Positions 11,097 through 21,309 of a stretch of 64,000 nt of DNA are shown here, one piece after another. The position numbers were made by a program, and so were the translations under genes. The notes under the pieces are model-generated. The model ran no database searches. It was not told the DNA's origin and saw nothing but the letters and a program-made list of their open reading frames with translations. Positions within the stretch are counted from its first letter, which is position 1. Each line of letters opens with the position of its first letter. The DNA lies in contig MBPM02000034.1 in assembly GCA_001695595.3 (NCBI GenBank), forward strand, positions 248,001 to 312,000, given 5' to 3'. The DNA is from Plasmopara viticola. Its lineage: Eukaryota; Oomycota; Peronosporomycetes; Peronosporales; Peronosporaceae.

Positions 11097-13677
11097 TAGC
11101 ATGAAATCGGCATGCCGCCTGACTTTGTGCACTACGCTTTGCTGAATGATTTTGTGAACTCTGTCTATAAACTAAAAGCCGTATAGTTAGTTTAACTTTT
11201 TGGAGAAGATTGCGATCACCGTCTTGTAGGGCGAGCTATGTGGTCTTTCGCATACACCAGACCTCTTTTGTGGAGGCAGTAAGAGTAACACTTAATGCTG
11301 AGTTTAGCTTACAGGAGTTACGAATAAAGGGAGATTGATGGATCCAAGGCTCATCGAGCAGTTCTTTCCCTGTATATTAGCGATGCTGATTATGTGGAGG
11401 AAGACTTTTGAGATGCTGGACAGCAAGTAGAAACTCTCACCAATTGCAGCTATGTGTCGCCTGCGTAAAGATTGAAGAAAGAAGAATTCCACTGCCATTC
11501 GGTTATATAGTATATTTGAAAAATAGCAACAATCGGTTTGTCTGAGATATCTGCTGTGAAAGAAGTCAGCTATTTCGATTAACGGGATGTCTGGAAGTAT
11601 CACCTTGAAGATCGTCGTGTTCTACAATATAAATAAGACTTAGCCTGCCTTGATGTATTCAACGCAGTCGTGAAGAACTTTTGTAACCCTAAGACTTTTC
11701 TTATCGACTCTGAGGTGCCGGACTATTACGCACGACGTCTAGTTTTATAGGAGGTTATTCATAAGCTCTACATGCACACCAAAATGGTATTGTCATAGCT
11801 CGCATGGCAAAAGTATTTAGCAATACTGTGACTCATATTTCTGTCGATCTACGCCAACTGCATGTACGAATGGTAAAGTTCTACAAACAAGTAAATGACG
11901 GGCTTTCTCGCTGTATGTTATTTGATAAACTGATCGCATGGTGAGTGCTTTAGAAATGGAGAAGGACAACGTATTGATTGCAAGGAATACGATTACGCAC
12001 AAAGTGTTACGATTTGGCGAGTATCAGTTGAAAGTAGAATCATTCTTCTTATTGCGAGCTGAGGATCTTTGCATGTCGTAGGATCCCATCCTTAATTTTG
12101 ACACCGTCGGGGGCTGTTTTGTAGTGAGCTTAAATGCAAGTATGATAATATCCTGGGTATGTCGTAGCTGAAGTGACATAAAACTTGGGTTGTATGGACG
12201 TCAAAGACACTGTGTGAAGCTTTGGTGAGATGTAGATCCATCTTAATTAAGGTCAGATGTCCCATTGAAGCGAGTACGGGACTGCTTCAGCAAATTTGCT
12301 GGAAACTAAGAAGCCACAAATGAATGGTTGAACACAGAAGCTTAGATCATGGAGTACCTGGGAACTAAGAAGCCACAAATGAATGGTTGCACACAGAAGC
12401 TTAGATCATGGAGTACCGTTTGCTGCATATCGGAGACTACGTGGATGGTGTAAAGTCTAAGCATTATGAGCTAGGCTCTACTAGCGTGTGTGAAGTGGCA
12501 TGAGAGATGACTGCTAGACACAGCACTTATTTGTCATTTAAGAGTGATATGCCTGACTTCAAGCCAAAGGAGTAAGCGCGAGACCTTACTAGTGATATTT
12601 GAATCAAGTGTGACATGGCTGGCATCAAATCAAGGCAGTATAGGCGAGGTCCTAGCACTTCGCATACAATGGCTCGAGAGCCATAAAGCAGTGCTTATTC
12701 AGAGCTTATTTTGGTGAATCCGTGGTAGTGCAATAGCTAGGGTATCTATGACGAGACCGTGGCCATGAAATAAAAATGTTGCGTGACCCATTGGCTGACG
12801 CTAGTTGTGGGCAGAATTTGCCGTCCAGTCATTGTAGCATAGTCGATCTGAGCTTGAAGCATGTAGGTCTGTCCTCTTCTGATGAACACGTAGTCCGCTC
12901 TGCCGGGCACAGTTGTCTGCCAGACGTCAACGTAGACGTCGATGCGCCAATGCAAGATCGTGTCGATGGAAGTAAGACGCGGTAAATCTCTTCGTGTCCT
13001 TCGGTCATATCGAAGAGAAGACTGCAGTGCAAGGAGCTTACCGAGTACCACAGGGCGATGTTTCATGGACAAGGAAATTTTAAAGTATACACGTCTTTAA
13101 GTTATAATAACGCTCAGCCTTAAAGGAATGGCCAGTATCAGTACGGCCGAAGGCAAAATGAGCCTATCACACATTCATGAGTTGTTTTTTCAGCGCGAGT
13201 TAGCCTAGTTGTCCATGGCAAAGTTGGAATGTACAAAAGAGACTCACTTTTTGTCTTTGCTGAATCAAGTGGTACTGGAGACACTAAGAAGGCACCTAGT
13301 TAAAGGAGTCAAACTTTGTATGTAAAAAAAACAGCGGATCGTTATTATCTATTTTGACAAACAATTAAATCAACGGATTCGTGTTTTAATTTTGACAAAC
13401 GAATATCAGAATGTGGTCGTACAAGATTGCCTTTGGCGCAACCACCTGATCGATAGTACGCTATGGAAATGAGTTTGTTCTAAAGTTTAGGTATCGCGTG
13501 ACACGACAGTTGTTTTTGCCATTAAGATGTTGAAAATTATTGAAGTGTGCGTTTTGTGCAAAGCACGAGGCAGAAATGGATCGTTGAGAAGATACTCTTC
13601 ATTCTACGTTTAACTAGATTAATTTCAAGTAACACGGCCGTGTATGCAAACTACAGTGTACATGAATAAGGAAGCGC
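11097..13677. other. gene-poor region
   Basis: No gene recognised. A tandem duplication (12299-12416) is listed separately. The minus-strand frames at 11304-11603 and 12746-13072 are over 95 codons but show no domain, signal peptide or membrane pattern that I can name. Confidence 0.5.
12299..12416. repeat. tandem duplication, 2 x 59 bp
   Basis: Units 12299-12357 and 12358-12416 are each 59 bp and differ by only two substitutions, which indicates a recent duplication. The length is not a multiple of three and no gene is involved. Confidence 0.92.
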
Positions 13678-14151
13678 TTATAGATAATTTTGTGTGCAGT
13701 AGAGTAACATTCTTCTCCTTAAATCCCAGATACAGTCATATAACGATCTTATTTGCTGCACGCATCTTCTATGCCTGATACTGTGTGATCCCGCTCTACC
13801 AAGTAAGACTTTAGCTTTGTCCGCGAAAATGCGAGATGGATCGAGTAACGCTTCCGCATTTGTTGAAAGCACTGCAAATTTGTCGGACAATATGCTGGCT
13901 TTTATGAGTCTGGGAAAAAGCTCGTGCTTAGAGCGCAGTAGCCAAGCCGCTGGTGCTAGCCATATCAAATTATCTTCCCAAGCCCAGTCGAACCCAAAGT
14001 AGCAATCTTTAAATAGCGTTGTCTGCTGGACTATGTACTTTTTATCGCCACATATGAGATCTTGAAACGGATAATCATGTGCATGTGGCGTCCACAATTT
14101 CAATCTTAAAGACTGGGCCCTCGCCAAAGTATTCACCAGAGTGTTCGCGTC
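13678..14151 (-). CDS. unassigned ORF, possibly a gene remnant
   Basis: A frame of roughly 155 codons, open back to a stop near 14152, has ordinary globular composition (for example GFDWAWEDNLIWLAPAAWLL and LSTNAEALLDPSRIFADKAK). There is no signal peptide or clear domain, and I do not recognise it. The composition looks more protein-like than the surrounding short frames, but there is no partner exon and no convincing start (the first codon is GTG). It may be the remnant of a host gene or of a mobile element. Confidence 0.25.
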   Translation of the reverse strand, partial: DANTLVNTLARAQSLRLKLWTPHAHDYPFQDLICGDKKYIVQQTTLFKDCYFGFDWAWEDNLIWLAPAAWLLRSKHELFPRLIKASILSDKFAVLSTNAEALLDPSRIFADKAKVLLGRAGSHSIRHRRCVQQIRSLYDCIWDLRRRMLLYCTQNYL

Positions 14152-16504
14152 CTAAGAACCCATAAAGTAACCGAGAGACATATTAGTTCTTGCGGCGAGC
14201 TTTAAACTTCGCCAGTGATCCCACAGCTAAAAGATTCTTGAGCTTCACAAATTTGCTTATAAGTTGAGATATTTGACATCTTTTTTCATCTTGAACCCAT
14301 ATCAACAAGTCAAGACAACGGTGATCATGTCCAGGACACGTCTTTTAATTGCAAAAATGCAAGCGATTCGAATTAGAAGTATCCTCAACAATCTTTCTCC
14401 TCCGAAAAATCTAAAATAGAAAGTCTCTCATCCTATAGAACGCATAGTAGTGATGTTGGTCCGGATCCATTGACCGAAACTATTGCCGAGTAGAGAAACA
14501 TCTGCTAGTACATGATCTGAGAAATTTTCGAGAGGTGCTGATTAAGTCAGCCTATGTTTAGTTGAATAGCTTTAAAAGGTTTGCAGGTCATTAGTAGGGA
14601 CGGGTCCCAAAATGTGGAAGAGCTTAGTCAATATGATGGGCGTATGGTTGATGCACATTTAATAAACTAAGTTTTGGAAATATGTTAGCTTTTGAAGAAG
14701 ATACCCCGCAGCAGTATGCTGCTCATCATATACGAATTTTAGTCGGCTCTGACGCAAGGCGAATTCTTCACGCCGGCACTTTATTGCCGTCTGCTCGAAT
14801 AAGGTAGCTGATATCTTTTATTGATACGCGAAAAATAGTCGACTGGAGAGTGATATGTAAATTCTGAAAAGTTGGACAGCCCAGTATACTTTCTTGTCTT
14901 CGGCACGAGCAAGTATAAATTGATCATGAATATGTCATGATTCGAAATATATGAGCCGTGAATTAGTTGACGGAACTAAATTACATTTGCAAGGCTTCCG
15001 TTCGTACGCATCAGGGCTCTGGTGAACCACGTTCTCACCTCTGTTGTGTGTAAGGCCCCGTTAAAGGAAGAATGAGAACACGTGTAGTCCCGAAATAAAT
15101 ATGGGATAACCTGAGAGTATTAATTTCTACTAGAAGGAAGATGTCTTTGAAACCTTCCTTGTGGATAAAAGAGCCTTGCTGGTAGCACTTACTGTCGGAG
15201 ATGCTTTAAAAAGCTTTATCATAGTGGGTAACATCATCACACATTCTGGGTGACAAAGCTCCGCAAGCAATTCGTATACGACAGTATGTAACATAGTACC
15301 CCAACCTTCAAAACTTCGCAACTAGCATTGGCAGCCAAAGCCGCTGCAAATATAAACTATTATGTATGAAAGTTGTTCTTGGAAAGAATAATTTGAAGCC
15401 AACAACTGTGTATAACAATGACCACAAGCGGGAAACACTGGTTTGCAAGACACAGTGGGTGAGACAGGACAACACGAGGGCATCGAAAATATATTATTCA
15501 CGGGTACACAGCTACGCCAAAGGCAATGAAAATGCGGTCCCAATTCGATCTCTGGACGTCACACTTGACCTCGAGGTTGAAGAGAAATCTTATCCACATC
15601 AATAATGAACAGGTCATGTCACGCCATGTACGCTTATTTTAGACGCTACCCACGACAGCAAAGTTGCGAGACATCGAAGAAAACAAAATTACTGAGTTAA
15701 CGTTGTGCTGAAATTCGAAAGCAGCTGAAAAGTAGTGTATTTAAAACACATCTTTTACTATATAAAAGCTGTCTAAGATCAGCCTTATAGAAAGCATACC
15801 TTTAGTTTGAGTTCAAAGAATCTAGAGGATATAGGAAAAACGATACACCATTTATCGCAATATGCAGTGAGAAAGCGGTAGCTTGACAAGTGCTGCATGT
15901 CTATGTGGTTTTTGACTGTCTACTCTTTTGGTATATGCGCGAACTTGCTCTTCTGCATCAGCTCCCGCTTGATTGTTTTGCTTGGTGAAGCAAGAGGCTG
16001 AAAAACCATAATGGTTTGCACTAGTAATGATGATCTCTTGGGACTGCCTAGATTTGTTAGCTTGACATCTTTTGCCTATTAGAAGCAAATAACTTTTGCC
16101 ACTTGGTGCACTGTTGAGCCTGTTTAAATCGTAAAGCTGTCGTCATAATTCCTTCGGTTTTTGAACGCAGATGATCACGAAGAATGCATAAACATATTTG
16201 CTGTTTGCGATCTTGAGGAAAAATTCGTGAGCATACAGTGCACCCATAGCAGTGGCCAATGACTCAGACACTATAATTCGTGGTCAAATCAGAGCAGTCT
16301 ATAATCTCGGCACGAAAATCTATCCGGTAAGAGTTTCGAGGGTAAATCTCTGGAAGGGCTAGAGGATTTACAGTGAGAGTGAATGTTTCAGCGTAATGTA
16401 ACGAAAACTTCTGTGTTAAACACTGCCATAAGATGCTTAAGCCTGAAATAAAAACAAGTTAATATGCGCTGTTCTTGACTTTGTCCATGCAATCATTTAT
16501 TGAA
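14152..16504. other. gene-poor region, nothing recognised
   Basis: About 2.3 kb with no frame I can support. The 15130-15605 frames overlap on opposite strands and show no features. Confidence 0.5.
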
Positions 16505-16650
16505 AGGTAGCGCAGCCCGTACTTATGTAAGCCATACGTCTTAAGTGGGTAGATTGACGTCGACATTAATTCAGCTTTTTAATGGAGTACTTAAAAGCGA
16601 CACCGCCAGCGACCAAATCGCTATGTACAGAAAAATTACATCTTGGACCA
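16505..16650 (-). pseudogene. GH72 gene relic (third copy)
   Basis: The DNA aligns by eye with 7915-8050 of the frameshifted GH72 paralogue. It shares a near-identical block around gccatacgt..tta (16530-16545) and an exact gcgacaccgccagcg-type block near 16600. That part of the domain encodes the GVAFEYS and PFKTYGPQNYG segment. There are small deletions, a frameshift and stops. Nothing of the remaining gene is visible on either side, and the dynein-carrying TIR element begins about 60 bp further on. Confidence 0.7.
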
Positions 16651-16709
16651 TATCCTAAGTCAGTCAAACATAATTTGTACGGACTTAAGAAAAGGATCCA
16701 AATAATTAA

Positions 16710-16905
16710 GGGAACCGTTAAACTGCCGGTACCCTTTTGGTAAACTGCCGGTACCCCTTGATTTTAACCAATAAGATTAAACTAAATCCACCATTGGGAG
16801 CACTTTATCTCTGTTAATAAACACAGTGTTCTTTCAACCAATTAAAGAGAAAGCAATACCTATCCGGTAACCCTTTTTGTCAACTGCCTTTTCTTAACTC
16901 CTACT
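16710..16905. repeat. left terminal inverted repeat of the dynein-carrying element
   Basis: Pairs with 18501-18703 in reverse complement. It has two tandem subterminal units with core CTGCCGGTACC at its outer end. Confidence 0.88.
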
Positions 16906-16911
16906 CTCCTC

Positions 16912-18420
16912 TTGTATCATTCGCCTGAGCGTCAACAGGACATGGTGGGTAATGTTCAGCGTGCCTTGAGTGAATACTTGGACCGCCAGCGAGCTGCGTT
17001 TTTTCGCTTTTACTTCGTGGGTGATGAAGACTTGTTGGAAATGATTGGCAATAGCAAAAAGCCGATGCAAATCCAGCGCAATCTATCGAAAATGTTTGCT
17101 GGCATTTCTTCGCTAGAGATAGAGAATATTACAAGTGCAAATCTTGGAATGGTTTCACGTGAAGGTGATGCTGTCTACTTTAAGGAACCCGTGAAGACGG
17201 CAGACGAAACTCGCATTAATATTTGGTTAGGCAAGGTAGACGAGCACATGCGAAAGACTCTATCGCTACTTTAAGATGAAGCTGTACGCAATTAATCGAC
17301 AAGTGATAAGGCTGACGCGTATTCGAAATGGGTCTCAGAGTTCCCGGTTCAGGTAATTATTCTTGCTACTCAAGTTCAATGATCAAAAGAAGTTGAGAGC
17401 GTCTTGAATTGTTGGTGAGCAGCTGAATAAGTTGCTGATCATTTTGAGTGAGCGCGTCATGACGGATGTTAAGGACGATGTGCGTAAAAAGTAAAACAAT
17501 TGATTACAGAGCTTGTGCACCAGAAGAGCGTTACAAGCCGATTAAGCCATGCCAAGGAAAGCCCAGTAAAAGATTTCCGATGGCTGTATCACATGCGTCA
17601 CTACTTCCAAGCGAAGGAGTCAAACCCGTTGAAGAAACTTACTTTTCGGATTTCTAACGGCAGCTTTTCGTATATGAGTACGCTGGTGTCGGTGAGAGGC
17701 TAATGCAAACTCTTCTTACAGAGCGTTGCTATCTCACATTGACACAGGCATTGGACTTTGGTATGGGTTGCAATTCAATCGGTCCTGCGGGCACAGGAAG
17801 AACAGAGTCGGTGAAGGCTCTGGGATCTGCTGGGCCGCTTTGTGCTGGTCTTTAATTGTGACGCGCACTTCGATTATCAAGCGATGGGTCGTATTTTGGT
17901 TGGGCTATGCCAAGTGGGCGCATGAGTGTGCTTTGATGAGAATAATCGTTTTGAGGAGCGCGTGCTTTCTGCCGTATCGCAACAAATTTGGCAATTCAAA
18001 GCGGGGTGTCGTCCTTGGAGGGCGGTAAGGCTGCCGTCAACTCGCAAACACTCGCCAATGGCAGCGACTTCATTACTACTATCGAGTTACTGAGCAAGAG
18101 CGTAAAGCTTCATCTTGATATAGGAAGCTCTGAATCGATGAACTTAGGTTGCGCTGGTCGATCGAACTTACCCGACAACATAAAGCAACTATTTCGGAGG
18201 ATTGCAATGTTTGCTCCAGATCGCGAAAAACTCGCACAAGTAATGCTTTTTTCTCAGGGTATCACCACAGCTGAGCAAATCTCAGCCAAAGTCGTACTTT
18301 TGTTCAATCTATGCGAGTATCAGTTGTCAAAGCAGCCTCACTACGATTTCGTCCTTATGAGCGTGCATGAGAACCGCCGACTTTGCCTCTTCCAGAGTGC
18401 TGTACGAGAGCTTTCTAGGG
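16912..18420 (+). pseudogene. cytoplasmic dynein heavy chain fragment (linker to AAA1), captured
   Basis: The order of recognisable dynein segments is intact but scattered over several frames. The linker comes first: FYFVGDEDLLEMIGNSKKP then KMFAGISSLEIEN (16990-17135), and an ILSERVMTDVKDD block near 17440-17485. Next is the AAA1 entry, with [12 protein letters not shown] then the Walker A-like [15 protein letters not shown] (17730-17825). [15 protein letters not shown] / NRFEERVLSAVSQQI block (17880-17990) leads to GCAGRSNLPDNIKQLFR and APDREKLAQVMLFSQG (18150-18260), then QPHYDF. This is about 500 codons of a protein of roughly 4500 residues. The 17280 stop and later frame changes make it nonfunctional. 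No clear introns remain, so capture may have involved a cDNA or intron-poor source. It lies wholly between the TIRs. Confidence 0.88.
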
Positions 18421-18454
18421 GGCTGCATAGTGTTCATTGCGAGAAGAAGAGTGC

Positions 18455-18499
18455 GAGAAGAGTGATATTGAGAAGAGTGATGTTGAAAAGAGTGATATT
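18455..18499. repeat. tandem 15-bp repeat, 3 units
   Basis: Three successive 15-bp units of gagaagagtgatatt type lie just inside the right TIR of the dynein-carrying element, with one or two differences per unit. Confidence 0.85.
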
Positions 18500-18500
18500 G

Positions 18501-18703
18501 AGTAGGAGTTATTTCTTAAAAAACAAGGCAGTTGATAAAAAGGGGTACCGGATGGGTATTGCTTTTGCTTTTATTGGTTGAAAATACTGTGTTCATTAAC
18601 AGAGATAAAGTACTCCCATTGGTGGATTTAGTTTAATCTTATTGCCTTAAATCAAGGGGTACTGGCAGTTTACCAAAAGGGTACCGGCAGTTTAACGGCT
18701 CCC
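18501..18703. repeat. right terminal inverted repeat of the dynein-carrying element
   Basis: Reverse complement of 16710-16905 with a few indels. The outermost bases are ...CGGCTCCC. Confidence 0.88.
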
Positions 18704-18804
18704 AAAATTAATTATTTAAAAGAGACGAACCGGGATTAATTACGTGATCGACATGAAATTGTGGTGAGCGATTACTATGATAAATAGTTGTGTCAATATT
18801 TTTA

Positions 18805-19459
18805 GGGAAATGATACCGGGCAGGCACTTTTCGCTAACGGGCAGGCACTGATGTTTATATGAATTAAATTGATTGGCATTTCTTCTCTGTGATTGGCTGG
18901 AGGGTTAATTCTCAGTCGTGCAATCAATTCTCATATGCTACACCAATCTCAGATGCAACTTACCCCAAAACTACTTTTCGACGTTAAAACCGCGACTGAG
19001 CATACAAGAACAATGTTCTTGGCGTCGTCTGTTGTCGGATCGTTGTTGTAGTAGTACGTGGATTTGACTGACACAATAAACCCCTCGTCTCCGAGCTCCG
19101 TGTTTATAGCTTTGCGTGCGTCCTCGTGAGAGCTGAAAACACGCTGGCCAAGAGTTTGCAGGGTGTTCATGGTGATGTTACTGCGGAAGGATACGTCATA
19201 GTTGCGTGGGAAGTCGCGGTTTTAACGTCGAGAAGTAGTTTTGGAATAAGTTGCAACTGAGATCGGTGTAGCATATGAGAATTGATACCACGACTGAAAA
19301 TCAACCCTATGCAAAATGAGATCACGACTGATAATTAACCCTCCAGCCAATCAAAGAGAAGAAATGCCAATCAATTTAATTCATATAAACATCAGTGCCT
19401 GCCCGTTAGCGAAAAGTGCCTGCCCGTTAGCGAAAAGTGCCTGCCCGGTATCATTTCCC
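18805..19459. mobile_element. second long-TIR DNA element, non-autonomous
   Basis: Inverted repeats at 18805-18997 and 19212-19459 start GGGAAATGATACC and are flanked by a perfect 8-bp duplication tattttta (18797-18804 and 19460-19467). The tips carry tandem 21-bp units with core CTGCCCGGTA or CTGCCCGTTA, two at the left and three at the right. These resemble the CTGCCGGTACC units of the element ending about 100 bp upstream, so I infer the same family. The right repeat is longer because of one extra unit and an insertion of about 30 bp. Only about 215 bp lie between the repeats. Confidence 0.85.
18998..19170 (-). pseudogene. N-terminal fragment resembling a MULE/FAR1-type transposase
   Basis: A minus-strand frame starting at an ATG at 19170 encodes MNTLQTLGQRVFSSHEDARK, then GFIVSVKSTYYYNN and KNIVLVCS, before running into the left TIR. 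The pattern of a short aromatic-rich stretch, a FSSxEDA helix, GFxVSVKS and a VLVCS strand recalls the start of the FAR1-like zinc-binding domain found at the N-terminus of Mutator-type transposases. The rest of the transposase is missing. If correct, this element is an internal-deletion derivative of an autonomous Mutator-like transposon. Weak but useful clue. Confidence 0.4.
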
Positions 19460-19467
19460 TATTTTTA

Positions 19468-20528
19468 ATGATATATAAGAGACCATTTGCTGGCATCCTT
19501 CACGTGATCGCTTGGGTACAGTCATTATAGCTCGTGGTCAAAAAAACATACCTGCCTGTTTAGCCTGATGGCTAGGTGCCGCACTACTTGAAGATTTCGA
19601 GTCAAAATTGCATGAAATTTATCCAGGCGGTTGCAGGGGGTATGAAAGACGGCAAAAAGAATTAAAGTGCTTCGAGCAAAACGCAAAGTGAGTATGCTAA
19701 TGATGTCTTACGTTGGCAGCAACTTGCTATCTCTATGTCATCCATTTAACGAAGCCGTTTCGAGAACATTAATTTTCGGGGTTTCGAGCAAATTCATCGT
19801 TAATACACCTATTCATGCGGCTATCTATGACGACATCGTTACCTTTTCGCGCCTTTGAAAAACTACCATTGTGATATGTATCGCACCGGTAGATGGTCTT
19901 ACCGGCATAACGGAGCTTCCTTAAGCATCTTCTTGAAAATGACTTGACAACTGTTGCACCTTGAATACTGAGCTTGTTTTGTGGTACTTTAAAAGCTTGT
20001 TGAAAGTGCCTTCGTCATGATGTTTGCCATACCTTAACGTCACTTGTCTGCCTTTAATCTTTATCACTTATAAAAAAAAGAGACATATAACTATTCAAAA
20101 GAAGTTTAGGTTGAATTACTATTTAGACGTGATAACTAACTGACTGTTTGCTTTTTTTGCATCATTCTTAGATGGGCGCGGAAGAGTTACTACAGACCGA
20201 TTCGCTCTGGCGAATTGAATCCATGAAAACTTGGGTTGCTAGACGATGCTGCTTTGCAAATGTCGGACTCAGCAACAGCCTCTCCGCACGCCGCCGCGAA
20301 GAACTGTAGCGCTTGCTTTTCTAGTTGCCATTTCTGATGCTTCAGATATATGCCTTGGTCCATTGTGAGACTATTAATGGGAAGGACTACTAAGAGTATT
20401 CGTCATTGATTGCGCGAAAGTTTCAGGCTGAGTACAAGTTCTTAAAATAAATAAAGCAAATTTGTTTATGTGTATTAATTTTCAGACCGGGTGATCCAAA
20501 ATACTTTATTTTTGTTTATGTATCCTAC
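19468..20528. other. intergenic, nothing recognised
   Basis: About 1 kb of AT-rich DNA between the second TIR element and SINE-like copy 4. No supportable frame. Confidence 0.5.
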
Positions 20529-20539
20529 AATGCAAGGAT

Positions 20540-20825
20540 TTCGGAAAAGTTTGGGGTGACGCCCTCCTTCCAAGCGCGAGGGCTAAATGCTCGCGCGCTT
20601 CGGTCTCACCCTCGTCGCGACGGTCTCCAGCACCAGGGCGCCATCTGGGCTCTTACCAAGTCAGAGCTAAACAAAAAAATGGAAGACCCTCACGACCTCG
20701 GTGCTGGCTGCACTGCCCGCCGAACGAGACCCGACGTATGCGGACACCACTCTATGCCGTGGACTAGCCAGACTGAGCCTAGCACGTGCATAACTTGGTA
20801 ACGCGATAACGTAATACAATACAAT
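20540..20825 (+). mobile_element. SINE-like element, copy 4
   Basis: A plus-orientation copy flanked by a perfect 11-bp direct repeat aatgcaaggat (20529-20539 and 20826-20836). It lacks an internal block of about 40 bp that is present in copies 1-3 (the cgggcatctgcagg segment). The element is noncoding. Confidence 0.92.
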
Positions 20826-20836
20826 AATGCAAGGAT

Positions 20837-21309
20837 CCTTCTAGTCATGTTTACAGATCTTTTACTTTCCTGCCTTTTGAACGGTCGGCTCTGCGTCAAA
20901 ATGTCCAGGGTTACGTTGTGTTTAAGCATCAAATAATGGTCGAGGAGGAAGATGACGATGGAGCATACACTGTTCTGACAGAGTTTTGTTAAGGAAAGCA
21001 ACACGGCGAACTTTAGAATCACACAAAAAGACACGAGTTTGCATAGGATCGTGAGTTTACGACAACTGGGAACAATCTTCTGAGTAGCGTTACCTGTAGC
21101 AACAATTGCGTAATAAATAAAATCTACCAACAGAGTGCGATGATCATTTTTTTAAATTAAAATAGGAGCATGTGGCCTACAGTCCTACGTCATCACAAAT
21201 GACCAGAGCTATCAATGCTTACTCACATGGAAACTTATAGAGAATCCGCACATATGACCGTATCTTGAAAATATATTATTAGTACGGATACTAGCACAAA
21301 AGACCAGCG
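20837..21309. other. 5' flank of the TBC gene
   Basis: No gene recognised. The region is the likely promoter of the TBC-domain gene starting at 21310. I could not identify an initiator motif with confidence. Confidence 0.4.

Larger units (their letters stand above)
16710..18703. mobile_element. long-TIR DNA element carrying a dynein gene fragment (Pack-type)
   Basis: Terminal inverted repeats of about 200 bp (16710-16905 and 18501-18703, roughly 90% alike by eye) begin GGGA(A/G)CCG and bound a 1.6-kb interior. The interior encodes no transposase. It carries a decayed dynein heavy chain segment instead. The 8 bp outside each end, ataattaa (16702-16709) and aaaattaa (18704-18711), match at 7 of 8 and fit a target-site duplication. 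Near each tip is a tandem pair of about 22-bp units with core CTGCCGGTACC. Long TIRs, an 8-bp duplication and a captured host-gene piece are what Pack-MULEs show. The superfamily assignment is inferred. Confidence 0.8.

Noticed and set aside
16912..18581. A real, functional dynein gene
   Set aside because: Frames change repeatedly, stops are present, only about 500 of ~4500 codons exist, and the segment is bounded by transposon TIRs.
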